Shown: one piece after another, positions 33,919-43,628 of the stretch
Layout of the letters: each line of letters begins with the position of its first letter
Position numbering within the stretch: position 1 is the first letter of the stretch
DNA from: CBDHFQ01 sp965262565
GTDB lineage: Bacteria; Bacteroidota; Bacteroidia; J057
Length of the DNA stretch: 64,000 bases
NCBI GenBank assembly: GCA_965262565.1
Contig: CBDHFQ010000036.1
Coordinates: 1 to 64,000, forward strand
Reading direction: 5' to 3'
Position numbers and translations under genes: made by a program
The notes under the pieces: model-generated
The model's database searches: none
What the model was told of the DNA's origin: nothing
Seen by the model: the letters and a program-made list of their open reading frames with translations, nothing else

Positions 33919-36900
33919 TTACCAACCCGGGTAGAAGTTGATCCCAAATACCCCTTTTTGTGCTTCCCCATTTCTAATAGGAATCGCATAGAAAGGTTCT
34001 ACAATCAAATAGCCAAAGGCATTTACCCTCATACCAATTCCCGTAGTAAATACAGGAACTCTGTCTTCAGGTGCTTCGGGCCTTAATTTTGGAACAGGCC
34101 GACTGTTCGAATCCCAAACCACACCAGCATCAAAAAACCATACCAGGTCAGAAGGCAAAAATCGAAAAGGAAGCCAGGACAGTTTTTCATTGCCAGTAAA
34201 AGGGAATCGAACTTCGACATTGGCCACTAACATTCTACTACCCAACAATTGCCTGGGAGAAAAGCTTACCCCATTATTTTGGAGTGTGGCTAAGGATCGG
34301 CTGTCCAATCCATGCATTAAGGTGGGCAATCCTAAAAATAATGGATTCAACTGATCTGCTTCAGCATCCGCACCATATCTGGCATAGTGGTACGCACGAA
34401 AGCCTAAACTGAAGGGCTTGACATATTTGTACCTCCTATAATCTGCCAGGACCGCATAATAGTCCAGTTCTCCAAAATATTTCTCTACCTGAAATCTGTA
34501 ACGTTCTCCTTTAAGTGGAGAAGCCAGGCCGAACGTGGAGCGATCTCCCACAAAAGCGGCATATGCTCGTTGGGACTGAAATCCTTCAGGCGCATCTAAT
34601 CTTTCTCTATCCTGCCCTATGAAATTCCCAAATCCATCAAAAAAATTGCTAATTCTGTCTTGTCGGAAGTTGTAAAAAGCTAAAGATCCCCCTACTTCTA
34701 CTCTTTTATATGTATTCAAGGGATAATAAGTGAAGGCAGATACCTGATCTTCAAAAATTCTGATAATATCCGTAGAGAAATTTGTTACTTCCAGGGGATC
34801 GCCTCCAATAAGAACGGTATCAATAGATAAATTGGGACGAGATAAACGAAAAGGAATATGCGACAGACTTAATCCCCAATGGATTCTGTGTTTTTGATTG
34901 AGATAGGTCAATTGAGCACCAACATCTGTAATCTCCCCGTTCATCGAAACCGTACCTAACACCTGATGATGTCCCAACATATCGCTAAATAATCCACTCA
35001 CGCCACCTACCAAACCCGTACCAAATTGGCTAACAGGAATCCCCAGCGAAGTATTGGTGACCTGATCCAATTTAAATTTGGGTCTATATTTTTTGCTGTT
35101 GAAAGCACTTGTCTCCACGGGTTCCGGCAAATCAATTCCCGCCAAATTGGGATTGACGATATTCACTTCCTCAGGCGGAAACAGATGTGGAGGAAGAAGG
35201 GCTGCACTCATATCTATATAAGTAGAAGAAACGGCCTCTCGTGGTAATTCACTGAGTCGGGTTTTATAGATTCGGTAAGCATTATCAATGTACAAGGTGT
35301 AGGTTAATAGATCCTGTTCTCTGGCCATACTAATCGCAGGTGAAAATTCCGTGATACCGCTAATTCCTGTGAAGAATTTAGTTCGTTGATATACCTGTTT
35401 GGTCTTCAATTCATATTCATACAAATCTCTGAAGCCATCCCTGTTGGACAGAAAATAGATGTGCTGCTGGTCCGGAGAAAATACAGGATTCAGATTATCA
35501 GCTCCTGCAAACACATTGATGGTAGCTACTTCTCCTTTGGCCACATCTAATACACTGATCCCGAATTTAGCTTTGGTCAATGGGTCCAACCTCGCCCCTA
35601 CTCTATCTGAAGCATAGATCAGGTATTTTCCATCCGGCGACCAGGAAGGTTGTATATCTGAGTAAATATCATCTGTTAAATTAGTTACCTTTCTCGTGTT
35701 GAGGTTAAAGAGGTAAATATCGCTTTGGCCCTCTTTTAATCCAGTAAATGCGATATGATTTCCATCCGGCGACCAGGCAGGATGGCTAAATGATACGACT
35801 CCGGGGATAGTAATGACTTCATCTTTTCCTTTTTTTGCTACATCCATTAAGATCAGTTGGTTTTGTCCTTTAGCAAAGGCTACAATGGCAAATTTTCGGC
35901 TATCTGGCGACCAACTTCCCGCTGACTCAAGAAAAGAATAAGCATCTATATGAGATTGACGTCCCAAACTAGACAATCGCTTAAGAATTTTACCGGTCCT
36001 TGTATCAGACACATAAATATCTGTGGAGAGTACCTGTTTTTCAGAGAGAAATGCCATGAAATTTCCGTCAGGACTTAAGGCTGGGGAAATATTCATCTCT
36101 CCAGCATTTAAATCGGACACCATCAATCGACCAGCCGGAAGCATATTATGAGATTCCATTTTCTCTTCGTAATAACGCTTCATCGTAGATTGCCACATAT
36201 TGGAAATGGTTTTCGCATTAATACCGATCACCTGTTCCAAGGCTCTTTCATATCCTACTTTGGCTGTAGCTACGAACAAAGGTCGGATAATCTTATCTCC
36301 CCACACTCCTGTAACAAAGGTCCAAAAAGCCTGGCCATATCGATAGGGGAAGTAATTGGGATTATTCGTCAGGTCTTTAAGGGAAGGTAGATCATCTTGC
36401 AGTACGGCATCTCTCATCCACATGGCCGTATGTGGATCGACTCTTCCGGTAGACATATATTCTGCTAATCCTTCCACCATCCAGAGCGGTATATTCTGCA
36501 TGTTTCGGATAGAGGTTCCTTGATCACCATGGAGAATGAGATTGTATTGGAAGGCGTGTACCAATTCATGGCCTAACACGTGATCTGTTTGCCTATGCGT
36601 AGGCATCATTGGCATCACAATTCTATTCTTAAATCCTTCCGTTACTCCTCCAGTTCCCTGATCTATAAATCCTCCTATCACTTTGGTTTGTTGAAAATCC
36701 GCATGGTTTTGGTAGATTATCATGGGATTGGGCTGGTCAAAAGGATCATGGAATACTTCCTGATGCATTTGGTACCATTGTTCGCTGGACTGCATGAATT
36801 CATCTCTGACCGAATCATTTTTGAAATAGTGGTACATTTCAAAATGCGGTCCTTCGTATACTAAAAAGTCAAAATTTCGATAAACTACTTTATTTTGGCC

Positions 36901-36996
36901 AAAATACTGGGCGCTTAATGGTTGGAGACTGAGCATCCCCAATACGGCCCATATACTTAAGCGGTGGATCATATGGATAAGTTTAATTCCCTTCAT
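33919..36996 (-). CDS. PD40 (TolB-like) propeller protein with HExxH-like domain and outer-membrane beta-barrel
   Basis: A 1025-aa exported protein. Signal peptide to about residue 29 (PLSAQ). Residues about 35-270 contain HELVHAFQYN, a zincin-type HExxH with a downstream Glu in WMVEGLAEY, suggesting a gluzincin peptidase. Residues 290-560 hold PD40/WD40-like TolB repeats (SPDGNFMAFLSE, SPDSRKFAIVA, SPDGNHIAFTG, SPDGKYLIYASD, SPDQQHIYFLS). Residues about 640-1025 are beta-rich with alternating aromatic residues and end in FGINFYPGW, fitting a BamA/surface-antigen-type outer-membrane barrel. The same three-part layout is common in Bacteroidota and is often annotated as 'BamA/TamA family' or 'peptidase' protein. 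Probably an outer-membrane protease or chaperone-like protein; substrate unknown. Single gene with its own terminator. Confidence 0.85.
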   Translation of the reverse strand: MKGIKLIHMIHRLSIWAVLGMLSLQPLSAQYFGQNKVVYRNFDFLVYEGPHFEMYHYFKNDSVRDEFMQSSEQWYQMHQEVFHDPFDQPNPMIIYQNHADFQQTKVIGGFIDQGTGGVTEGFKNRIVMPMMPTHRQTDHVLGHELVHAFQYNLILHGDQGTSIRNMQNIPLWMVEGLAEYMSTGRVDPHTAMWMRDAVLQDDLPSLKDLTNNPNYFPYRYGQAFWTFVTGVWGDKIIRPLFVATAKVGYERALEQVIGINAKTISNMWQSTMKRYYEEKMESHNMLPAGRLMVSDLNAGEMNISPALSPDGNFMAFLSEKQVLSTDIYVSDTRTGKILKRLSSLGRQSHIDAYSFLESAGSWSPDSRKFAIVAFAKGQNQLILMDVAKKGKDEVITIPGVVSFSHPAWSPDGNHIAFTGLKEGQSDIYLFNLNTRKVTNLTDDIYSDIQPSWSPDGKYLIYASDRVGARLDPLTKAKFGISVLDVAKGEVATINVFAGADNLNPVFSPDQQHIYFLSNRDGFRDLYEYELKTKQVYQRTKFFTGISGITEFSPAISMAREQDLLTYTLYIDNAYRIYKTRLSELPREAVSSTYIDMSAALLPPHLFPPEEVNIVNPNLAGIDLPEPVETSAFNSKKYRPKFKLDQVTNTSLGIPVSQFGTGLVGGVSGLFSDMLGHHQVLGTVSMNGEITDVGAQLTYLNQKHRIHWGLSLSHIPFRLSRPNLSIDTVLIGGDPLEVTNFSTDIIRIFEDQVSAFTYYPLNTYKRVEVGGSLAFYNFRQDRISNFFDGFGNFIGQDRERLDAPEGFQSQRAYAAFVGDRSTFGLASPLKGERYRFQVEKYFGELDYYAVLADYRRYKYVKPFSLGFRAYHYARYGADAEADQLNPLFLGLPTLMHGLDSRSLATLQNNGVSFSPRQLLGSRMLVANVEVRFPFTGNEKLSWLPFRFLPSDLVWFFDAGVVWDSNSRPVPKLRPEAPEDRVPVFTTGIGMRVNAFGYLIVEPFYAIPIRNGEAQKGVFGINFYPGW

Positions 36997-37107
36997 TGAG
37001 CTGCTTCTTATTTTGATTCAAGTACAGCTATCCATATGATTTCCCTCTTTTCAGCGGGGTTTGCTGTTCAAACGTGTCGGTTTGTGGGACAAACGTGTTG
37101 GAGTATT

Positions 37108-38349
37108 TCAAGAAAACCAGGCAGCTACTAAAAAACCCATATAAGTCCCTACCCCATTTCCCAGAGAACCTATCAAAATTCCAGGTAACATAAGTTCTGT
37201 TCTGGAGAGGGTTTTTGCTAGTGCCAATGCGGTAGAACTCCCTCCGATATTTGCCTGAGAGGCTACACTAATGATATCCCAATCGTACTTGAGAAAAAAA
37301 CCAAGGCCATAAGTAACTACGGCATGGGTTATGACAATGATACTTACTAATAACACCAGATACAGGGCAATGGTACCAATTTCCCGCATAGCTGCCAATT
37401 CACAATAAGCACCTATCACAGCCAAAAATAGATATACCGCATACAAGCCCAATAAGCGTTTTCCAGGCAGTCGTTGGATATAGGGAACTTGTGCCAATAA
37501 TAAAGCAAAGGTGGTCAACAAAATAATGGAGGGAATTTCGAATCCCCATTGACCTGTTAGGCTTTGTAGGGCATCGGACAGCCACATCATAAATACGCCT
37601 AAAAAAATGAGCAGACTTAATTGAAATGGAGATAGGGTTTCTTCCTCTTGTTGTTCTTGTGCTCCTGGACCTGGTAAAGAAAAAGTAGATCGAATGGTTT
37701 CTTTTCTGGGAAATCTGGTTTCCAACAATTTGGGGAGCGCAATAGTGGCCACCATCCATAAGGCGGTTAAAATATTGTCAACGGCTGCAGCCCCGGCAAA
37801 TAAAATTCCTTCTTCCATGACATTGTAATGCAAGGCGATCGCATTGAAATTGACGCTTCCTCCAATGTAGGTTCCAGTAAACATGCCTGCTAGTGCTGCA
37901 GTTTGATCCCCTAACACATCTAATCCATTAGGGCTGATCGCTTGAATGGCCCACATACCCAACATGACGCCTAAAGTGGTCCCCGCGGCCCCAATCCCAA
38001 ACATGACCAACATCGGAATGCCTGCTAATTTTAAATGGCGCAAACTTACTTCTAGCAGTAAATAGAAAATCGATAATGGAGCCAGATAGGTAAAAATCCC
38101 TTTATACAAAGGAGGGGCATCACTGGCTGAAGGAATGAGACCGAGATTGGCAATGATAGCCGTAATAACGATGGCCAATAAAGCGGTTCCCACTTGTTTT
38201 AGCCAGGTATATTTAGTCAGTATTTCACATAATACAATAACAAATGCCAGGACAGCGAGAATATATGCGGGTTGTTGGAACAGTTCAGCCAAAGTAAATT
38301 TTTCACGAAAGCTACGATTTTTTTTGAAATAGGGTATATTTGCCCCCAT
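37108..38349 (-). CDS. DUF819 family integral membrane protein
   Basis: A 413-aa polytopic protein with about ten hydrophobic segments. Typical DUF819 motifs: AALAGMFTGTYIGGSVNFNA (a re-entrant Gly-rich loop) and the second-half equivalent ISVASQANIGGSSTALALA, suggesting a two-fold inverted-repeat transporter fold. A Gln/Glu-rich loop separates the halves. Role unknown; possible transporter. Start ATG 38349 (MGANIPYF) is only 14 bp from the start of divergent leuB. Confidence 0.9.
   Translation of the reverse strand: MGANIPYFKKNRSFREKFTLAELFQQPAYILAVLAFVIVLCEILTKYTWLKQVGTALLAIVITAIIANLGLIPSASDAPPLYKGIFTYLAPLSIFYLLLEVSLRHLKLAGIPMLVMFGIGAAGTTLGVMLGMWAIQAISPNGLDVLGDQTAALAGMFTGTYIGGSVNFNAIALHYNVMEEGILFAGAAAVDNILTALWMVATIALPKLLETRFPRKETIRSTFSLPGPGAQEQQEEETLSPFQLSLLIFLGVFMMWLSDALQSLTGQWGFEIPSIILLTTFALLLAQVPYIQRLPGKRLLGLYAVYLFLAVIGAYCELAAMREIGTIALYLVLLVSIIVITHAVVTYGLGFFLKYDWDIISVASQANIGGSSTALALAKTLSRTELMLPGILIGSLGNGVGTYMGFLVAAWFS
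38335..38342 (+). promoter_or_regulatory. TATATTTG, Bacteroidota -7 box for leuB
   Basis: TATATTTG exactly matches the TAnnTTTG -7 consensus of the Bacteroidota primary sigma factor, 21 bp before the leuB ATG at 38364. No clear -33 TTG is found at 19-21 bp upstream. The box overlaps the first codons of the divergent DUF819 gene. Confidence 0.45.
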
Positions 38350-38363
38350 TCAAAGAAACGCAT

Positions 38364-39425
38364 ATGGAAAAAAAGATCGCTGTGCTAGCTGGAGATGGGA
38401 TAGGGCCCGAAGTAACGGAGCAGGCTATTCGCTGTTTAACCAAAGTAGCTGAGAAATTTGGGCACCAATTTCAGTTTGAGGAAGGATTAGTAGGTGCTAT
38501 AGCTATAGATGAAACAGGTGATCCTTTTCCACCTGATACCCATGCATTGTGTAAAAATGCGGATGCCATTTTATTTGGTGCTATAGGCGATCCAAAGTAC
38601 GACAATGATCCTACGGCTAATGTTCGCCCAGAACAAGGCTTATTGAGGATGCGAAAGGAGTTAGGACTGTTTACCAATATCCGTCCTGTGAAAAGCTATC
38701 CTTTGTTATACGATGCGTCTCCGCTAAAAGCGCATATTTTATCGGGAGTGGATTTTGTGGTATTTAGAGAATTAACGGGTGGGTTGTATTTCAATGAACC
38801 CAGAGGAAGAACAGAAGATGGTAAAAAAGCCTTCGAGACTTCCTCCTATCACGAAGAGGAAATTCTGCGCGTGGCTCATTTAGCCTTTCAGGCTGCGGGA
38901 AGAAGGAAAGGAAAGCTCACCTTAGTAGATAAAGCCAATGTATTACCCACTTCGAGATTGTGGAGGGAAGTCACAGGCACATTGGCACAACAAAGCTACC
39001 CTCATATCGATTATCATACGTTATTTGTGGACAATGCTGCGATGCAGTTGATCTTGAATCCCAGCCAGTTCGATGTAATTCTGACAGAGAACCTATTTGG
39101 CGATATTTTGTCGGATGAAGGATCAGTGTTGGCGGGATCATTAGGGATGCTACCTTCTGCTTCTATTGGGCATGGAGTGGGGGTATTCGAGCCGGTCCAT
39201 GGTTCCTATCCACAGGCTGCAGGAAAAGGGATAGCTAATCCTTTCGCCGCCATATTATCTGCTGCTATGTTGTTGGAGATCGGATTAGGATTAGTAGAAG
39301 AAGCCAGAGCCATTGAACATGCGGTTCAATCCACCTTAGCAGCGGGAATTGTTACGGAAGATATTAATAAAGACAGGTCATATTCGACTGTAGAAGTGGG
39401 AAATGCGGTGATTGAGAGATGGTAA
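38364..39425 (+). CDS. leuB: 3-isopropylmalate dehydrogenase
   Basis: A 353-aa NAD-dependent decarboxylating dehydrogenase of leucine biosynthesis (3-isopropylmalate to 4-methyl-2-oxopentanoate). I start at ATG 38364 (MEKKIAVLAGDGIGPEV); an upstream TTG in frame is not needed. Diagnostic stretches: RKELGLFTNIRPVKSYP, FRELTGGLYFNEPRGR, LVDKANVLPTSRLWR, the metal-binding FDVILTENLFGDILSDE, and the NAD-binding FEPVHGSYPQAAGKGIANP. LeuB is favoured over isocitrate or tartrate paralogues by the RELTGG(L/I)YF block. No other leu genes are next to it, which is unusual but not rare in this phylum. Confidence 0.96.
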   Translation: MEKKIAVLAGDGIGPEVTEQAIRCLTKVAEKFGHQFQFEEGLVGAIAIDETGDPFPPDTHALCKNADAILFGAIGDPKYDNDPTANVRPEQGLLRMRKELGLFTNIRPVKSYPLLYDASPLKAHILSGVDFVVFRELTGGLYFNEPRGRTEDGKKAFETSSYHEEEILRVAHLAFQAAGRRKGKLTLVDKANVLPTSRLWREVTGTLAQQSYPHIDYHTLFVDNAAMQLILNPSQFDVILTENLFGDILSDEGSVLAGSLGMLPSASIGHGVGVFEPVHGSYPQAAGKGIANPFAAILSAAMLLEIGLGLVEEARAIEHAVQSTLAAGIVTEDINKDRSYSTVEVGNAVIERW

Positions 39426-39426
39426 T

Positions 39427-39975
39427 TTATAACCTTGGGAACCACATTCCCATCGTCGCAGCAAAAATACCTAATCCCATTAATATAGTAATAGTCATTA
39501 ATGATCCAGCAATAATCCATTTAGGTGCTGGCTGAGGACTCTTCCTGGCCCAAAAATACAGTTCTAACACCATTAACGGTATGGTATATTGGCCAAAACC
39601 GAGAAAAGTAAGAAATGGTCCTCTAAATGTATCGGGATCAAAGCCTACCGCTTTTCCATGAATGAGCAGCCACAACATTAATCCCACTCGAAAGAACCAT
39701 ACTCCACTCATAGCTAAAAATAATCTCAGCATCCATTCCGCATGTTGTTTAAATTTTCTTTCCAAGGCTTTTCGCCAGGCGATGGCGGCGAACAGCATGA
39801 TCAATAACGCATTCAACATAATACTCACATCCCCTACTGGCCCCAAAGCCGATCCATGAGTGAATACGACATAAGCACCACTCATACTGAGTAGGAAAGC
39901 AGTCAGCAGATAGATTTTTCCATTCCAACGATGGAATATTGGATACTTTTTTCGGATGTGGTAAATAAACTGAAT
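39427..39975 (-). pseudogene. DUF2306 membrane protein gene lacking its 5' part
   Basis: The frame reads QFIYHIRKKYPIFHRWNGKIYLLTAFLLSMSGAY (quoted in halves: QFIYHIRKKYPIFHRW and NGKIYLLTAFLLSMSG) and continues through TM-rich sequence to 39427. HRW-G-IYL is the hallmark of DUF2306 proteins, where it normally follows an N-terminal pair of helices. Here a TAA (39976-39978) lies directly upstream in frame, so about 50-70 residues and the first membrane segments are missing. The first in-frame ATG (39885) would remove the HRW motif. Either a decayed remnant or a strongly shortened gene. It is convergent with leuB, with stops 1 bp apart. Confidence 0.65.
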
Positions 39976-40059
39976 TTATATTCATAGCTGTATAAGAGAT
40001 CTTTTAGGTAAGAGAATAAAAGACCTCATATGGGTTGCATGAGCGTTGATGATTGCCCC

Positions 40060-41445
40060 TTAAATCATCCGTTCCAACTCAATGGTAAAGTGCCTTAATA
40101 TATCCGCTTGCTTTCTGATCTTAAAGCCTTTGTGTAGGTGGTAGCACTTCTCTTTAATATTCGCAAAGGTCATGGCCACATAATCCATATGTTGGCGGGA
40201 ATAGACTCGACGGGGAACTGCCAATCGAAACAATTCTAATTCAGGGATTCTATCTTCGCCCGTATTGGGATCTCTATCAGCTAATAAGGTGCCAATTTCT
40301 ACCCCTCTTACTCCCCCTTCGATATAGGCTTCTACTCCGAGTAATTGAGCCGGATAATCTTTTTGCAATACATTTGGAAGCATTCTTTTCGCATCTATAT
40401 AAATGGCGTGGCCTCCAATCGGTTCTTGAATGGGAATGTGAAAGGAGGTTAGCTGTTGACCCAAATATTGAACCTGCTGAATCCTATCCTGAAGGTAATC
40501 AAAAGAAATCCCTTCCTTTAATCCCACTGCTAATGCTCCCATCGCTCTCCCGCTCATTCCACCGTAGGTCAAAAAACCCTCATAAATAATGGTAAATTGG
40601 CCCAACTGATGATACAATACTTCATCATTCAGAGCGATGAATCCTCCAATATTCACTAGTCCATCTTTTTTGGCACTCATCCACACAACGGCAATATCTG
40701 CAAACATCTCCTTGACAATCTCATCAATGGACCAATCTTTATAAGCTTCCTCTCTCGTTTTGATGAAATAAGCATTCTCTGCATATCGGGCAATGTCCAT
40801 GAATACCTTGATCCCGTATTTTTTTGCCAACTGACAGGTTTCGTTGATATTTTGTAGAGAAACGGGTTGGCCTCCAACGGTATTACAAGTTACGGTGATA
40901 TTGATAAAAGGAATTCGATCTACGCCATATGTTTGGATGGCTTGTTCCAACTTTTCCAGATCAATATTTCCTTTAAATGGATGTTCTTCTGTGGTGTGAT
41001 AAGCCTCTTGTATGGTACAATCCAGGGCTATGGCTTTTCTGAATTCAATATGCCCCTTGGTGGTATCAAAATGAGCATTTCCCGGGATAATATCTCCTTC
41101 TTTAACAGTAGCAGAAAACAGGATATTCTCGGCAGCTCTTCCCTGATGGGTCGGTACGACATATTGGAACCCCATAATAGAGGCTATCGCTCGTTTTAGT
41201 TTGAAATAGGATTCCGACCCTGCATAACTTTCGTCTCCTAACATCACTTCTGCCCATTGTTGTTCACTCATGGCCCCTGTTCCCGAATCAGTCATCAAAT
41301 CTATGATCACCCAATCGCTGTGCAGGTTAAATAAGTTATAGTGAACTTCCTGAATTTTTTGAGATCGCTCTTCTTTAGATCTGAAATAAACAGGTTCTAC
41401 TACTTTGGTTTTATAAGGAGGAATATGAGGTAATGATAATGACAT
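40060..41445 (-). CDS. tnaA: tryptophanase
   Basis: A 461-aa PLP-dependent beta-eliminating lyase converting tryptophan to indole, pyruvate and ammonia. The PLP lysine is Lys260 in MSAKKDGLVNIGG. Tryptophanase and tyrosine phenol-lyase are close relatives; the specificity residues favour tryptophanase: Asp127 in HFDTTKGH (Thr in tyrosine phenol-lyases) and His452 in LRHFT (Phe in tyrosine phenol-lyases). VEIGTLLADRDPNTGE also resembles TnaA. The KKDGLVNIGG stretch is however more like tyrosine phenol-lyase, so activity should be tested. No TnaC-like leader peptide or TnaB permease is adjacent; the 273-bp upstream spacer shows no clear promoter. The neighbour at lower coordinates is the truncated DUF2306 gene. 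Confidence 0.92.
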   Translation of the reverse strand: MSLSLPHIPPYKTKVVEPVYFRSKEERSQKIQEVHYNLFNLHSDWVIIDLMTDSGTGAMSEQQWAEVMLGDESYAGSESYFKLKRAIASIMGFQYVVPTHQGRAAENILFSATVKEGDIIPGNAHFDTTKGHIEFRKAIALDCTIQEAYHTTEEHPFKGNIDLEKLEQAIQTYGVDRIPFINITVTCNTVGGQPVSLQNINETCQLAKKYGIKVFMDIARYAENAYFIKTREEAYKDWSIDEIVKEMFADIAVVWMSAKKDGLVNIGGFIALNDEVLYHQLGQFTIIYEGFLTYGGMSGRAMGALAVGLKEGISFDYLQDRIQQVQYLGQQLTSFHIPIQEPIGGHAIYIDAKRMLPNVLQKDYPAQLLGVEAYIEGGVRGVEIGTLLADRDPNTGEDRIPELELFRLAVPRRVYSRQHMDYVAMTFANIKEKCYHLHKGFKIRKQADILRHFTIELERMI

Positions 41446-41718
41446 GATAAAACTGTTTGATTGATAGAAATAAAGATAATGGACGAGTCTTGAATCAAAC
41501 TCATCAACTGAAGTGGAAGTATTACTTCAATGGAAAGGGATCTCTATCTTTAATCAATCGGAATAAACATGTCATACAGTAGATACGCTTTAATCATCTA
41601 ACTAATATTCCTAATATTAGCATGAACAGACCCAATCTTAAGTTAATAAGCCAACTTAAAAAAGAAAAATAGGGTTCAGTAAATTTGTTTAATCCTGGAT
41701 AGCCACTCAGGTATAACC

Positions 41719-43503
41719 TTATGAATTTACAGAAATATTGTCAGGAATCACTGGAATCAATAAGTAAGAATCATAAGTTCCTCCTGCATGTATCACATGT
41801 AGTCCTTCATTTACTGCTGTGGATTTCTGGTAGGGTCTTGAAGGAATAATTTCTTTGGAAGATATGATGAGTTCCAATGATTCCCCTTGGTAAAAGAAGG
41901 TGCTCTGAGGATATAGGGCTATGTCAATGGGGACTATTTCATTGGTGGAAAGCCATTGATGAGAAGTGTTTTCGTATACAGGATGCCATTCTGTCGATTG
42001 TTGTTCATCTAACTTGCGTCGAGATACCTTAAGACAGCCTCTTGTTACTACATCCCAATCTATTCCTACCGATCCATAGAAGGTTACTTCCTTTCCCTGG
42101 GCATTGTATTTTTTGATCCCTGAAAAGATGTTCATATCCACAGGGCCCTTTTCTCCTTTGACGGACGCTTGAGATTCCACCCAGAGTTTTAGCTTTAGAT
42201 AGCCTGTAAGCTCCGTATCTTCTGGAAACACATATCTTAAGGCCATTTTTCCTCCTTTAGCTGAATATGAAAGGGAATTTGATGTGTTGGGAAATTGTGG
42301 AGATAATTGCTGGTTAGTAAGGTCCAGGAAAAGTTGTTGATAGTGTGTTCGTTCCAACGGCCAGGTCTTTTCGTGTCGGACTTCATGGATCTCATCTTTG
42401 GCACTTCTCACTTCTAATCTCACCGGAGGTATATCCAGCATTCCATTGGTAGTATCATCTTTCAAAAAGCAATCCATAAACTTTTTGGTCAATAGCTGTA
42501 CTTCCTCTGAATAGTAAGCCACCCATTTTCCTGTGCGATGTGTATAGACCCATTTATGTTGAGAGGTCGCTTTTTCATAGGCTCTGAAAGAACCCGTGGT
42601 ATGTAATCCATGATCGGAAAAAGAAGCGCACACTAACATAGGTAAATCTATCTTCTCTAATACTGGCAATTTATCTTTCCAAAATTGATCATAAGTAGGA
42701 TGGTGATCTAAGAATTTAGTTGCAATGGAGCCCTCTTCTTTGACGAAATCCTCTACCGTACCATTAATCACTCCTTGTACTTCTGTATACCACCAAAAGG
42801 TCATAAAACCCAGGTCTGGAATGCCTCCTGTGCAAGCTACATCCTGGTACATATCGCTCAATCCTTCCCAGGGAGAAATGCATTTGAGGGATGGCGGCGG
42901 TCCTCCATAGGCTTTGGTGAAGGCGACGGCGTATTGGCTAATGGCTAAAAAGCTTACCCCATTTAAGCCCACTTTTCCTGTGCACCAGGGCCTTTTAGCA
43001 ATCCACTCTATGGCTTCATAATAGCATTTTGCTTGTTGATCCGAAAATACAGAGGGAGGACCTTCACTATTCGCATATCCAGGTAGATTGAGATTGACGA
43101 CAGCATAGCCATGCTTTACCCAGAAATTAGGATCAGGCGATTCCCAACTGGTCAATTCCGAAAATGCAGGTTTCCCACCTCCCTGAGGAATGATTCTATA
43201 TTGCTGAGGTGGACCATGTAGGGGGGTATTTTTTAAGGCTGGAGTTTTATGATTGTCATAGGGATGAGCACACATCACTACGGGAAGTTTTTCTCCAAAT
43301 TCTTCAGCTTTTTTAGAACGATAGATATTGGCTGTCAATTGAAAGCCTTCACTCATTGGAATTCGCACGTCATATTCGCATAATACATCGGGATCAGCCG
43401 GATTAAGCTTACAGGCTGGATTAAATAGTTGTCCGCTTTTGATGGCATCCCACAAGATGGGAACAAGCGATTTGATAAGGGTGCTGAGGTCTTTAAGGGT
43501 CAT
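41719..43503 (-). CDS. CocE/NonD family hydrolase (X-Pro dipeptidyl-peptidase-like)
   Basis: A 594-aa serine hydrolase from ATG 43503 (MTLKDLSTLIKSLVPIL); the longer frame starts at TTG 43545. The N-terminal alpha/beta-hydrolase part (about 45-330) has YDVRIPMSEGFQLTANIYR, the VMCAHPYDN oxyanion region, GYAVVNLNLPGYANSEG and the nucleophile elbow GLNGVSFLA (Ser in G-x-S). A catalytic His is likely in FSDHGLHTTGSFRAYEK. The C-terminal half (about 370-594) is the X-Pro dipeptidyl-peptidase C-terminal jelly-roll (PF08530 type; TGYLKLKLWVES, VPIDIALYPQSTFF). No signal peptide. Its first about 50 codons and upstream region occur a second time at 52258-52538. Confidence 0.9.
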   Translation of the reverse strand: MTLKDLSTLIKSLVPILWDAIKSGQLFNPACKLNPADPDVLCEYDVRIPMSEGFQLTANIYRSKKAEEFGEKLPVVMCAHPYDNHKTPALKNTPLHGPPQQYRIIPQGGGKPAFSELTSWESPDPNFWVKHGYAVVNLNLPGYANSEGPPSVFSDQQAKCYYEAIEWIAKRPWCTGKVGLNGVSFLAISQYAVAFTKAYGGPPPSLKCISPWEGLSDMYQDVACTGGIPDLGFMTFWWYTEVQGVINGTVEDFVKEEGSIATKFLDHHPTYDQFWKDKLPVLEKIDLPMLVCASFSDHGLHTTGSFRAYEKATSQHKWVYTHRTGKWVAYYSEEVQLLTKKFMDCFLKDDTTNGMLDIPPVRLEVRSAKDEIHEVRHEKTWPLERTHYQQLFLDLTNQQLSPQFPNTSNSLSYSAKGGKMALRYVFPEDTELTGYLKLKLWVESQASVKGEKGPVDMNIFSGIKKYNAQGKEVTFYGSVGIDWDVVTRGCLKVSRRKLDEQQSTEWHPVYENTSHQWLSTNEIVPIDIALYPQSTFFYQGESLELIISSKEIIPSRPYQKSTAVNEGLHVIHAGGTYDSYLLIPVIPDNISVNS

Positions 43504-43628
43504 GGAAGCAAGTTGAAAGTGTTCTACGTTCCAAAGATAGTTCAAATATCTTTTCGTGGGCTTGAACTAGTTAAAGAAATGGGGTGAAGTTATGTTAAGG
43601 CAACACCTGAAGGAATCAGGTATGTTGA
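43347..43628 (-). repeat. direct repeat copy A (5' end and leader of CocE gene), 282 bp
   Basis: Matches 52258-52538 in the same orientation with 11 differences, one of them a single-base deletion, about 96 percent identity by hand alignment. This copy is joined to the intact CocE gene on one side and to the toxin remnant on the other. The repeat ends inside a small palindrome (43601-43627). Confidence 0.92.

Noticed and set aside
39749..39985. 78-codon minus-strand ORF as the N-terminus of the DUF2306 gene
   Set aside because: It is in a different frame from the HRW-G-IYL sequence and does not encode the expected membrane helices.
41446..41718. TnaC-type leader or tryptophan attenuator upstream of tnaA
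   Set aside because: No short ORF with a critical Trp codon and no hairpin pair found in the spacer.
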